From SZUA-36 sp963749115 (lineage in GTDB: Bacteria > Pseudomonadota > Gammaproteobacteria > Xanthomonadales > SZUA-36): 64,000 bases of DNA. Where the stretch lies: NCBI GenBank assembly GCA_963749115.1, contig CAVVLP010000004.1:1-64000 (forward strand). Direction: 5' to 3'. Both the position numbers and the translations under genes were made by a program. This document shows positions 1-8,950 of the stretch, one piece after another (position 1 is the stretch's first letter; each line of letters opens with the position of its first letter). Under the pieces are notes generated by a model. That model was not told where the DNA came from, searched no databases, and was given only the letters and a program-made list of their open reading frames with translations.

Positions 1-2597
1 GAATTACCTGAAACCGCCGAGGCCTTTTCATGATGATATTCCATCGGCGTTTCCTGCCGTCGCTGTGTTTCCACGGCTTCAACATCTTCTTCAGCCCGCA
101 CCTGTACGCGAGCCAGTACCCTGACAACTTCATGCTGAATGTTTTCGAGCAAGGCGGTGAACATTTCAAATGACTCGCGCTTATATTCCTGCATCGGTTG
201 TTTCTGGGCATAACCGCGCAAATGAATACCCTGACGCAGGTAATCCATGTTACCCAGGTGGTCTTTCCACTGTTGATCCAGCACATTCAACATCAGCGCC
301 TTTTCAAAATGCCGCATGACTTCGACACCGGTCTGGGCTTCCTTGGTTTCAAAGTGCTCCGTGACCGCCTCGGATATACGTTCACTTACATCGGCTTCTG
401 TCAGGTGCTCGTCCGCTTCAAGCCAGTCGTGAATAGGAACCTTGATACCAAACTCACCGTCCAGCGCCTTCTCAAGCCCCGGTACGTCCCATTGTTCGTC
501 AATACTACCCTCTGGCATGTACTGGTTGACCAGACTGCCAAAAACGTTCTCCCTGAACTCAAGAATGGCGTCATGGACATCTTCATCTTCCATCAGGTCA
601 TTACGTTGTCCGTACACAACGCGGCGCTGATCATTGGCGACATCATCGTATTCCAGCAGGTGCTTACGTATATCAAAGTTATGCGCTTCCACTTTACGCT
701 GTGCATTTTCAATTGCACGGTTCAGCATTCCGGCCTCGATAGCCTCGTCTTCCTTCATACCAAAACGCTGCATCATTGACGACATGCGGTCGGACGCAAA
801 AATACGCATCAGGTTATCTTCAAGCGACAGGTAAAAGCGGGACGAACCAGGATCACCCTGTCGGCCTGAACGTCCGCGTAGCTGGTTGTCAATACGGCGG
901 GATTCATGGCGTTCGGTACCGATGATATGCAAACCACCGGCCTTGATCACATCATTGTGTTTATGTTGCCAAGCCTCACGCAACGTCTCTTTCTGCTCTT
1001 CAGTTGCGTCTTCACCGAGATCTGCCAGTTCGGCAGCCAAACTGCCTCCAAGCACAATATCGGTACCACGACCGGCCATATTGGTCGCAATAGTGACTGC
1101 AGAGGTCCGCCCTGCCTGCGCGACGATTGTTGCCTCGCGTTCGTGTTGCTTGGCGTTCAGAACCTCGTGCTTGATTTTCTCTTTTTTCAGCAGCCTGGAG
1201 ATCAGCTCAGAAGTTTCGATTGAGGTTGTACCAACCAACACCGGTTGACCTCGTTTAGCGCAATCTCTGACATCTTCAACGATGGCGTCGAACTTGGCTT
1301 CCGCTTTCAGAAAAACCAGGTCATCATTGTCGATCCGGATCATCGGACTGGCTGTTGGAATGACCACCACTTCCAGACCGTAAATAGACTGAAATTCATA
1401 GGCTTCAGTATCCGCGGTTCCGGTCATACCGGACAATTTCTTGTAAAGACGGAAATAGTTCTGAAAGGTAATTGAAGCCAGGGTCTGATTTTCACGCTGG
1501 ATCGGCACACCTTCCTTGGCTTCTACTGCCTGATGCAAGCCATCTGACCAACGTCTGCCCGCCAGTGTTCGCCCGGTAAATTCATCAACGATGATAATTT
1601 CGTTATCCTTGATGATGTAATCAACATCCTTGCTAAACAGATGGTGGGCACGGAGCGAGGCATTGAGATGCGAAACCAGGTTCAGATTTTGTGCGTTGTA
1701 GAGACTTTCGTCCGCCTTCAGCAGACCGGCACTGACCATTAATTTTTCTACCTTGGCCATACCATCTTCGGTCAGATAAACCTGCTTTTGCTTTTCATCG
1801 ACCGTAAAATCGCCTTCCGGTATCACTTCAGAGCCCTCTTCCGGTGTCTCGGCGCGTTCCAGGTTGGGGACCAATTGGTTAATACGAACATATAACTGCG
1901 GTGTTTCTTCCGCGGGACCGGATATGATCAATGGTGTACGCGCTTCATCGATCAGGATGGAATCAACTTCATCGACGATGGCAAAAGAGTGATCACGCTG
2001 GACTTTCTGATCTATCGCAAACGCCATGTTGTCGCGTAAATAGTCAAAACCCAATTCATTATTCGTGGCATAAACCACCTCGCAGGCATAGGCAGCGCGC
2101 TTGGCTTCGTGCGTCATACCTGGAACGACAACACCCACTTCCATACCCAGCGCATGATAAATGGGTCTCATCCATGCGGCATCACGACCGGCGAGATAGT
2201 CATTGACGGTTACCACGTGAACACTGTTGCCACTCAAAGCATTCAGGTAGCACGCCAATGTGGCCATCAAGGTTTTACCTTCACCGGTTTTCATTTCCGA
2301 GATCATGCCCCGGTGAAGAACAATACCGCCGATCAGCTGGACATCGTAATGACGTAAACCCAGTGTTCTGATACTGGCTTCGCGAACCGTGGCGAACGCT
2401 TCCGGTAACATCGCGTCCAGTGTTTCACCATCAGCGAAGCGCTGTTGAAATTCAGCTGTTTTTGCTTTGAGTTCTTCATCGGAGAGCGCCTTGATAGCGT
2501 CTTCAAATGCATTGACCTGGTCAACAACCCGGCCCATTTTCTTAACAACACGATCATTTCGGCTGCCAAATATTTTGGTAAACAGTGCGTTCAACAT
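1..2597 (-). CDS. secA: SecA, preprotein translocase ATPase (3' end outside window)
   Basis: ATPase motor that pushes unfolded secretory proteins through the SecYEG channel at the inner membrane. The frame opens at an ATG (2597, MLNALFTKIFGSRNDRVV) and stays open to base 1, giving about 865 residues of the usual ~900. Seen in order: the Walker A region (MKTGEGKTLMATLACYLNA), the helicase stretch GQPVLVGTTSIETSELI and the scaffold/wing stretch DYLRQGIHLRGYAQKQPMQE. The zinc-binding C-terminal tail lies beyond the left edge. Spot checks near bases 3–50, 300–330 and 1200–1250 remain in frame, so this gene seems free of the indels that affect the dcw cluster. The M23 gene upstream and dciA beyond it form a neighbourhood also seen in pseudomonads. 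Confidence 0.97.
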   Translation of the reverse strand, partial: MLNALFTKIFGSRNDRVVKKMGRVVDQVNAFEDAIKALSDEELKAKTAEFQQRFADGETLDAMLPEAFATVREASIRTLGLRHYDVQLIGGIVLHRGMISEMKTGEGKTLMATLACYLNALSGNSVHVVTVNDYLAGRDAAWMRPIYHALGMEVGVVVPGMTHEAKRAAYACEVVYATNNELGFDYLRDNMAFAIDQKVQRDHSFAIVDEVDSILIDEARTPLIISGPAEETPQLYVRINQLVPNLERAETPEEGSEVIPEGDFTVDEKQKQVYLTEDGMAKVEKLMVSAGLLKADESLYNAQNLNLVSHLNASLRAHHLFSKDVDYIIKDNEIIIVDEFTGRTLAGRRWSDGLHQAVEAKEGVPIQRENQTLASITFQNYFRLYKKLSGMTGTADTEAYEFQSIYGLEVVVIPTASPMIRIDNDDLVFLKAEAKFDAIVEDVRDCAKRGQPVLVGTTSIETSELISRLLKKEKIKHEVLNAKQHEREATIVAQAGRTSAVTIATNMAGRGTDIVLGGSLAAELADLGEDATEEQKETLREAWQHKHNDVIKAGGLHIIGTERHESRRIDNQLRGRSGRQGDPGSSRFYLSLEDNLMRIFASDRMSSMMQRFGMKEDEAIEAGMLNRAIENAQRKVEAHNFDIRKHLLEYDDVANDQRRVVYGQRNDLMEDEDVHDAILEFRENVFGSLVNQYMPEGSIDEQWDVPGLEKALDGEFGIKVPIHDWLEADEHLTEADVSERISEAVTEHFETKEAQTGVEVMRHFEKALMLNVLDQQWKDHLGNMDYLRQGIHLRGYAQKQPMQEYKRESFEMFTALLENIQHEVVRVLARVQVRAEEDVEAVETQRRQETPMEYHHEKASAVSGN

Positions 2598-2743
2598 GAG
2601 GTTTTAGCTTTTCCGGATTATATTTAAATGTATGTAGTGCCCCGCGAAAAACATGGGGTCATTTCCTTATTGATACAAGTCGTATTAACCCAATTATTTG
2701 TATCGATGCGTTTTGACGAAATTTTGTATTTCTACCAGTTCGC

Positions 2744-3643
2744 CTAGCGCCCCTGCTTAACAAACTTGTACGGGTTAACCGCATTGCCCTTGTACAACAC
2801 TTCAAAATGAACATGGGGGGAAGAAGCCCTGCCTGTTGCGCCCATTTTGGCGATTTCCTGACCAGCGGTAATACTGTCGCCGGTCTTGACCAGCAGTTGA
2901 TCATTATGGGCATAGCGCGTGATATAGCCATTACCATGATCAATCTCCAGAAGCTTGCCATAACCCCGCCTGGAACCGGACCAGGTCACGGCACCACTGG
3001 CAACCGCCACAACTTCACTACCCTTGACACCAGCGAAATCAAGACCTTCATGGTTAGCCTTCTTCCCCGTAAAGGGATCGTTGCGCTCGCCAAAACCCGA
3101 AGAAATCCAGCCAGAACTGACAGGCCAGCCAGCGGGTGTTCTTTCATGTTCCAGGTTTCTGTCGTGCAATAAAAGCTGCAACGCATCGAGACGTGCGAAC
3201 TGGCTGGTCAAAATCTGTGACAGACGATTGATGGACTGGCTGACTTCCAGGATATTTGAATGACCACCATTGATGACCATTTCCGGCCCGCCAACGGGTG
3301 GTAACTGGTTGAAATCAAACTCTTCCGGATCTAATTGACCCAAACGAACAAGACGCTCACCCAGGGCATCAAGACGGGTCGAAGCTGCTTGCAGTTCAGC
3401 CAGCCTTGCAGCCAGCGCATTGATGTTTGTTTCCTGCTCCAGAGATAACTGACTCAGCATTTCCTGCTGCTGCAGGATCTCAAGCCTCATTTCGGCCATT
3501 GCCTGCTGCATCAGTACCGGTGTGGGTGAACTCCAACGACCAACAACAAACATCGACAAGGCCAGCATGACCAGCAATGACCGAAACAACGCGTCTGCCC
3601 TGCTCGCTTTGCAGCGATTGTATATAATTCTTGCCCATGGCAA
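2744..3643 (-). CDS. M23 family metallopeptidase, membrane-anchored, with coiled coil
   Basis: Predicted cell-wall endopeptidase or LytM-type factor. It has one N-terminal membrane segment (about residues 20–36), a Gln/Leu-rich coiled coil (about 44–160) and a C-terminal M23 domain (about 170–295). Zinc ligands are visible as HEGLD (His198, Asp202) and HVHF (277–280), so the domain looks catalytic, unlike the degenerate LytM activators. It is about 300 aa and lies 146 bp upstream of secA on the same strand. Only 25 bp separates its start from the divergent dciA, so its promoter must overlap a coding end. A later start near Met26 is possible but would shorten the membrane anchor. Confidence 0.9.
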   Translation of the reverse strand: MPWARIIYNRCKASRADALFRSLLVMLALSMFVVGRWSSPTPVLMQQAMAEMRLEILQQQEMLSQLSLEQETNINALAARLAELQAASTRLDALGERLVRLGQLDPEEFDFNQLPPVGGPEMVINGGHSNILEVSQSINRLSQILTSQFARLDALQLLLHDRNLEHERTPAGWPVSSGWISSGFGERNDPFTGKKANHEGLDFAGVKGSEVVAVASGAVTWSGSRRGYGKLLEIDHGNGYITRYAHNDQLLVKTGDSITAGQEIAKMGATGRASSPHVHFEVLYKGNAVNPYKFVKQGR

Positions 3644-3668
3644 GTATTAAGGATAGTTTACTATTCAT

Positions 3669-4132
3669 ATGTCTGACTCTTTAAAAAAACCCGGCGGCCA
3701 ATGCAAAAGCGTTCAAACGCTGATGCAAAACCACAACCCCGGACTTGGGCCACTCCTTGCCCACGCCCGCGTGTTGAACCGCCTTGATCAAATACTGGCG
3801 TCTATACTTGACTCCAATTTGTCGTGCCATTGCCAGGTTGCCGAGTTTCAAAGATCACTGTCTTATCCTGGTTTGTTCCAATGCCACTTTTGCCACACGT
3901 ATACGAATGATCTCACCACAATTGCTTGATTCATTCAGGGAAGAAGGCGATCTTCGGAATTGAACGCATAGAAATACGCATTGCTCCGGTAAACCGCCCC
4001 CAACCCGAAGTCCGCAAACAACGGACTTTATCACCTGCCGCAGTGCAGGCACTCGGCAGGTTTGCTTCAGATAGCGGCGATGCGGAAATCCAGGCCATAT
4101 TTGAGAGGATAAACGCCCGCCGGAACGGGTAA
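3669..4132 (+). CDS. dciA: DciA-like (DUF721) helicase loader, two frameshifts
   Basis: DciA is the ancestral loader of the replicative helicase DnaB. The reading is split over three frames. Residues from MSDSLKKPGG to CQVAEFQ are in the first frame (3669 to ~3850). DHCLILVCSNATFATRIRM follows in the second (~3850–3950). IERIEIRIAPVNRPQPEV to the stop is in the third. Each switch is explained by one missing base next to an A run, and the joined product (~154 aa) keeps the family pattern: an LxxHCxVA-like start, then a WATRLR-like segment, then RIExRI. This suggests an intact gene with sequence errors. A real double-frameshift pseudogene is less likely but cannot be excluded from sequence alone. 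Confidence 0.75.
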
Positions 4133-4410
4133 TAATACCAGTTTTGGATTTTTTACCTAATTGGCCGAATTAATAAGCCGTTAAAATAAGAGACTATCCG
4201 GTTTTTATGTTGATAAAAGTTAAATTGAGATGAAACCAAATCTCAATACTGACTTTTTCAGTAAACCTAATAGAAAAGTGGAAAGTCATCGGAAAAACTT
4301 GAAGTAAAAAGTTATGGGTTCATGTGCACTCTCAGGTAAACTTCTCAACCAACCTATCGCAATAGCCATTCTGCTTTTTTACAGACAAATGCAATATTTC
4401 AAATAAAACG
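4133..4410. other. AT-rich intergenic region ahead of the first polysaccharide locus
   Basis: These 278 bases have no credible gene. The composition is clearly richer in A and T than the flanking housekeeping DNA, which marks the left border of the polysaccharide island. The region should hold the promoter for the wzm–wzt block. It contains one perfect 8-bp inverted repeat (separate entry). I see no match to the JUMPStart/ops element that often precedes enterobacterial O-antigen operons. Confidence 0.6.
4224..4247. promoter_or_regulatory. Perfect inverted repeat, terminator-like or operator
   Basis: ATTGAGAT at 4224–4231 is repeated as ATCTCAAT at 4240–4247 around an 8-base loop. Five T follow within about ten bases on the plus strand. 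It could be a weak AU-rich terminator downstream of dciA or an operator for the polysaccharide block. The sequence alone cannot decide. Confidence 0.35.
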
Positions 4411-5265
4411 ATGGATCGTCACCTGAATGAAATCGAATATACACCGAATTCGGAATTACTTAATCCAAAGCGCTTAGTGCGTAATATGGTGTCTGATTTG
4501 CTGGCGTCGCGAGAACTCGCGTGGCGATTGTTTGTGCGTAATATCAGTGCGCAATATCGGCAATCTTTACTCGGTTATTTCTGGGCCTTTATTCCACCTC
4601 TTTTTACTACCCTCATTTGGGTATTCCTGAACTCGCAAAACATTCTTGATGTAGGCGACACCGGAATGCCATATCCACTTTTCGTACTTACCGGCACCGT
4701 TTTATGGCAAACCTTTGCGGATGCGCTGGATAGCCCTTTAAAACTAGTCAGCGAATCGAAAGCCATGCTGGCTAAAATAAATTTCCCCCGCGAAGCATTG
4801 ATTCTAACCAGTATCGGCCTGGTCCTGTTCAACTTCGCAATCCGTGCGGTGCTGCTGGTATGTGTTTTTGCCTGGTACGAAGTCTCTGTTCCAACCAGCA
4901 TTTTACTGGTGCCGCTTGGTGTGTTTTCAATGATCTTGCTGGGCGTGATGTTTGGTTTGCTGTTGACGCCTCTTGGCATTCTTTATCACGACATAGGCAG
5001 GTTAATATCGATCGGTACTCAAGCCTGGTTTTTTCTAACGCCCGTGATCTACCCAGTTCCTGAAACATCTTGGGCAGCGACTTTAGTTAAACTAAATCCA
5101 GTGACCCCGTTGCTGCAAACCACACGGGAATGGTTGATCACAGGTCAATCGACACAACTTACTGCATTTGTGTTTGTAACCATTGCATCACTATTCTTAT
5201 TAATTATCGGATGGGTATTATTCAGAATTGCCATGCCACATCTTATAGCGCGTATGAGTGCCTGA
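4411..5265 (+). CDS. wzm: Polysaccharide ABC transporter permease (Wzm/RfbA type), locus 1
   Basis: Inner-membrane half of an ABC-2 exporter that moves a finished undecaprenyl-linked glycan (O-antigen or capsule) to the periplasm. At 284 aa it has the typical family length. A cytoplasmic N-terminal stretch precedes about six hydrophobic segments (starting near YFWAFIPPLFTTLIWVF). The conserved ABC-2 permease features SLLGYFWAFI and LTPVIYPVPE are present. It overlaps the next gene, the ATPase, by 8 bases. It is the first gene of a plus-strand block running to 8924. A second, diverged permease lies at 54424–55215. Confidence 0.92.
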   Translation: MDRHLNEIEYTPNSELLNPKRLVRNMVSDLLASRELAWRLFVRNISAQYRQSLLGYFWAFIPPLFTTLIWVFLNSQNILDVGDTGMPYPLFVLTGTVLWQTFADALDSPLKLVSESKAMLAKINFPREALILTSIGLVLFNFAIRAVLLVCVFAWYEVSVPTSILLVPLGVFSMILLGVMFGLLLTPLGILYHDIGRLISIGTQAWFFLTPVIYPVPETSWAATLVKLNPVTPLLQTTREWLITGQSTQLTAFVFVTIASLFLLIIGWVLFRIAMPHLIARMSA

Positions 5266-6493
5266 AACCAGTATGCCGAATAATGAAATCTTAGTTAAAG
5301 CGGAAGGTATTTCCAAGAAATTTTGTCGCTCTCTCAAGCAATCTCTTTGGTATGGCATTCAGGATGTCAGCGCTGAATTGTTCGGTCATCACGGTAATTT
5401 CGAAGACCTGAGGAAAAATGAATTTTGGGCTCTTAATGATATATCGTTTGAGCTTAGGCGCGGTGAATGCTTAGGGTTGATCGGCCCGAATGGTGCGGGT
5501 AAAAGCACGCTTCTTAAAATGCTCAACGGTCTGATAAAGCCGGACAAAGGTCGTATAACACTACGTGGAAGAGTTGGTGCACTGATTGAATTAGGCGCAG
5601 GCTTCAACCCAATCCTGACGGCTAGAGAAAATGTTTACGTCAATGGATCTGTTCTGGGATTCACTAAAAAGGAGATCGATAAAAAATTCGATGACATCAT
5701 AGATTTTTCTGAACTGGAAGAGTTTGTTGATACGCCCGTTCAGAACTTCAGTTCCGGAATGAAGGTGAGACTGGGCTTCTCTGTCGCAAGCCAAATGGAT
5801 CCAGATGTTTTGCTAATTGATGAGGTTCTGGCAGTTGGAGATGCAAATTTCAGTTTTAAGTGTATTAATCAAATTAATAAAATTTCCCAAAATTGTTGTG
5901 TGATCGTGGTTTCCCATTCTATGCCGATGATCTCAAGAATGAGTTCATTGGCGATGTCCTTGAAAAAGGGTTCAGTAGCCTACCTTGGTCCTGACGTTGG
6001 TCTGGCAGTACAGGACTATTATTCCTCGGTGGAACTATGTGATGGCGCAGTTGAGGTATCCGATTATTTAGAAGTTGTCTCTGTACTCCTAAATGGGATG
6101 AGCGCGCACGAACTGGTAAATGGAGTGGACGTTTCTTATCGGCAGCCATTTGACTTATTGATGAATTTTGAGGTCAGGAAGCCCATACCCGCCTGCTATA
6201 TAAACCTGGTGTTTATGGATATGGAGGGGAAGCCCGTCGCCCAGTGCCTGTCCGTAAATAGTGGATTCTCTATCGAAGCCGGGAATGCGCACCTGGAAGT
6301 CAGGTTGCATCTAGAATCCCTGCTTCTCAACCCTGGACGATATTTCCTGCATTTGGGAATTGTTGAAGCGCAGCAAGGAAACAAACTGGGTGAGATTTTC
6401 TATCAAAATCGCTTTCTGGCATCGTTGAATGTAAGTGGCACATTTTTGAGTTGGGCCCCGGTGCAGTTCATCGGGGACTGGGCAGGGTCGTAA
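5258..6493 (+). CDS. wzt: Polysaccharide ABC transporter ATP-binding protein (Wzt type), locus 1
   Basis: Energises the Wzm channel. Walker A GPNGAGKST lies near residue 78, the signature NFSSGMKVRLGF near 165 and Walker B DVLLIDEVLAVGD near 184. About 165 C-terminal residues follow and resemble the Wzt carbohydrate-binding domain, which in known systems recognises a modified chain end. The start used is GTG 5258; ATG 5273 five codons later is an alternative. The stop TAA shares its last base with the ATG of the sulfotransferase, so the two are translationally coupled. That coupling suggests the sulfotransferase belongs to the same export system. Confidence 0.92.
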   Translation: MPETSMPNNEILVKAEGISKKFCRSLKQSLWYGIQDVSAELFGHHGNFEDLRKNEFWALNDISFELRRGECLGLIGPNGAGKSTLLKMLNGLIKPDKGRITLRGRVGALIELGAGFNPILTARENVYVNGSVLGFTKKEIDKKFDDIIDFSELEEFVDTPVQNFSSGMKVRLGFSVASQMDPDVLLIDEVLAVGDANFSFKCINQINKISQNCCVIVVSHSMPMISRMSSLAMSLKKGSVAYLGPDVGLAVQDYYSSVELCDGAVEVSDYLEVVSVLLNGMSAHELVNGVDVSYRQPFDLLMNFEVRKPIPACYINLVFMDMEGKPVAQCLSVNSGFSIEAGNAHLEVRLHLESLLLNPGRYFLHLGIVEAQQGNKLGEIFYQNRFLASLNVSGTFLSWAPVQFIGDWAGS

Positions 6494-7494
6494 TGGAAAC
6501 AGAATCAAATCAATCGCTGGGCTCTCGCATGGGGCCTGGATTGGTAATTTTGGGTATGCATCGTAGCGGAACATCTGCTCTTGCTGGCGTTTTTCATCTA
6601 CTTGGAACAAATCTGGGTAATCAGTTTATAGATTCAGAACCAGAGATCAATCTCAAAGGATACTGGGAAAACCGGGAGGCCAACCATTTCGACGACAGAT
6701 TGCTGAAGTTTCTCGAGTCGGATTGGTACGATGTGCTTGATCTTCCAAATCAGTGGCTTGAAAAGAGCAGAAAAGCGGGGTTTGACGAGGAACTGACACA
6801 GCTTCTCAAGGCAAACTTTTCCGGAGAAACACCCTGGGTTGTGAAAGACCCCAGACTTTGCAGGTTACTTCCATTTTGGTTGGAAGTTTTTCAGAAAGAA
6901 AAAGTCGGAGTCAAATGTCTGATTGTATTGCGCCACCCATTTGAAGTGGCTCAATCTTTAAAGAAAAGAGACGGAATTGAGATGCCTCACGCATTATTAT
7001 TGTGGCTCCGATATGTTCTTGATAGTGAGCTTAACAGCAGATCTACCCCCCGAAATGTGATTACATATGAGAACCTACTAAATGACTGGCGAGCGGTTCT
7101 TGAAAAGGTAGAGGGGACACTGGGTTTTGGATTATGTTTCACCAGCGATGTTGTTAACAAGAAAATAGATGCGTTCTTGGACCATCGGTTACGTCACTAT
7201 GTGAACTCCAGTGATCATGTTGATAATCCTCTTCTCAGGCTAGCGATCTCTGCATATGAGGCATTGCAACTTGAGGATCAAAAATCACTGTCTCAAATAC
7301 GTTGTGAGTTTATAATTGAAATGAAGAAAGCCCAACCCTGGCTTGCTCAATTCAATCACGTTCAACGTATTTTCCATGATTACCGGTTACGTAGCGAGCA
7401 GGATGCAATACAGCTGAAAAAAATGATAAATAGCCGCACCTGGCGTTGGACAAGCCCTCTAAGACTGCTGGCCAATAAAATGAAACAGAGGTAG
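6493..7494 (+). CDS. PAPS-dependent sulfotransferase
   Basis: Likely transfers sulfate from PAPS to the glycan made by this locus. The 5'-phosphosulfate loop GMHRSGTSALAGVFHLLG lies near residues 21–38. The 3'-phosphate-binding segment VLRHPFEVAQSLKKRD follows near 160. The start ATG 6493 overlaps the wzt stop; an upstream in-frame ATG (6451) is inside wzt and is not preferred. The C-terminus carries SRTWRWTSPLR, a motif that recurs at the ends of polysaccharide-assembly enzymes. The acceptor cannot be told from sequence. A role as chain-end modifier read by the Wzt C-domain is my inference. Confidence 0.85.
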   Translation: METESNQSLGSRMGPGLVILGMHRSGTSALAGVFHLLGTNLGNQFIDSEPEINLKGYWENREANHFDDRLLKFLESDWYDVLDLPNQWLEKSRKAGFDEELTQLLKANFSGETPWVVKDPRLCRLLPFWLEVFQKEKVGVKCLIVLRHPFEVAQSLKKRDGIEMPHALLLWLRYVLDSELNSRSTPRNVITYENLLNDWRAVLEKVEGTLGFGLCFTSDVVNKKIDAFLDHRLRHYVNSSDHVDNPLLRLAISAYEALQLEDQKSLSQIRCEFIIEMKKAQPWLAQFNHVQRIFHDYRLRSEQDAIQLKKMINSRTWRWTSPLRLLANKMKQR

Positions 7495-7517
7495 TTAGAG
7501 AACAAAGACAAACGGAT

Positions 7518-8924
7518 ATGTCCCTTATGAAAAGATCTGAAACAGTTGAGAAAAATCGAGGTTCCCAACCTGCTCACCTAGAGAGTTCAAACCTTTTTCG
7601 AGCTCTATTTCTGACTCTAAAAAAACAGAGGGATGAACTGGCCATGCGTACTGGCTTGAGAATCCAACTGCCCATATCGTTCATAGGCCGTAATAAAGAG
7701 GACTGGTTAAACGAAGCTGTCGGTGTACAGGACCTAGCCGATTTCCAAGTCATTCTCAAAGATTTCCCCGTGGTAGTTGATAAAAACCTAGAAAAAAGAA
7801 CAAATGTATTGCTGCCAAGTCTTGACCCGTTAGTTCTTTTTGGCGGCTATATCGCCATGCTGAATTTTCTTGGCCGTGCCAGGGAACGGGGACATAAACT
7901 CAGGATAATACTTTGTGACCATTGCGAGTCAGGGAAAGAAATCAAACGTATCAGAAACGGAATCAGAAATCACCCGTTGATACAAAATAATCTTGGTAGT
8001 GATTTGGAACTGTATTTTGCCCGACACAACGATTTACCAATACCAGTGGGACCTGATGACACGTGTATGTCATATTCCTGGGTCACGACATACCTGGCAC
8101 ATTCGTTAAGCCAAAAAATCAATCAAAAACCTATCATCTATTTTATTCAAGAGTACGAACCCATTTTTTACCCTAACAACTCATTCCGTGCTATCGCTGA
8201 TGGTGCCTATGCCTTGCCACATGCGGCCGTCTTCAACAGCGCCACACTCGCCAATTACTTTAAAGACAATTCCCTTGGCGTATTCGACCGGCATGGAAGT
8301 GGCAAGTATGTTTCCTTTGAACACGTACTCAGTTCCATTCGAAAGCCAACTGTGGAGAGTCTGTCGAACAGAAAAACAAGGAAATTATTATTTTACGCAA
8401 GACCAGAGAGTCATGCGGCAAGAAACCTTTTCGCAGTTGGCATACTAGCCATCAGAGAAGCTATAAGTAGAGGAACGTTCGAAGATGGAAATTGGGAATT
8501 TTATGGTATCGGTAGCATTTCATTTAGCCAGCCAATAGATCTTGGGAATGGTCATCAAATGGAAATATTGCCACGCATGAGTCAGGAAGACTATGCAAAT
8601 ACACTCGGTACGTTCGATTTGGGTATGTCGTTGATGTATGCACCTCATCCATCAGTTCCACCCTTTGAAATGGCTGCAGCTGGAATGATAACTGTGACAA
8701 CTTCCTACAAGAGCCGATCTGGTCAAGACATGGTTGACCTGAGTAGTAACTTTATTGCCTCACATCCTGACCCTCAGTCAATTGCAGATGGCCTCTCCGT
8801 TGCAATTGATCGTATTCCAAATTACGAAGAGCGTGTTCGAGCAGCTGAATTCCCTCGTTCTCATTCATGGAAGGCGAGCTTTTCCGATGATTTTATGGCG
8901 AAGTTTGAACAACTGATTTCATGA
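7518..8924 (+). CDS. WsaF-like family 4 glycosyltransferase
   Basis: A 468-residue protein resembling the rhamnosyltransferase WsaF family (GT-B fold, nucleotide-sugar dependent). The GT4-like nucleotide-sugar region is visible in the C-terminal half as ARPESHAARNLFAVGI and later HPSVPPFEMAAAGMITVTT, with Glu in the PPFEMAAAG loop as the expected ribose contact. The N-terminal half has VLLPSLDPLVLFGGYIAML. No membrane segments are seen, so it probably works on the cytoplasmic face on a lipid-linked acceptor. It is the last gene of the first plus-strand block and converges on the minus-strand GT2 at 8951. ATG 7527 is an alternative start. Sugar specificity is not readable here. Confidence 0.8.
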   Translation: MSLMKRSETVEKNRGSQPAHLESSNLFRALFLTLKKQRDELAMRTGLRIQLPISFIGRNKEDWLNEAVGVQDLADFQVILKDFPVVVDKNLEKRTNVLLPSLDPLVLFGGYIAMLNFLGRARERGHKLRIILCDHCESGKEIKRIRNGIRNHPLIQNNLGSDLELYFARHNDLPIPVGPDDTCMSYSWVTTYLAHSLSQKINQKPIIYFIQEYEPIFYPNNSFRAIADGAYALPHAAVFNSATLANYFKDNSLGVFDRHGSGKYVSFEHVLSSIRKPTVESLSNRKTRKLLFYARPESHAARNLFAVGILAIREAISRGTFEDGNWEFYGIGSISFSQPIDLGNGHQMEILPRMSQEDYANTLGTFDLGMSLMYAPHPSVPPFEMAAAGMITVTTSYKSRSGQDMVDLSSNFIASHPDPQSIADGLSVAIDRIPNYEERVRAAEFPRSHSWKASFSDDFMAKFEQLIS

Positions 8925-8950
8925 TGGCGGGGGTTATTTCATTGGCCACA

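Noticed and set aside
198..779. A 193-aa plus-strand frame opposite secA
   Set aside because: It lies fully antisense to the conserved SecA frame, which is intact here, and has no family features or ribosome site.
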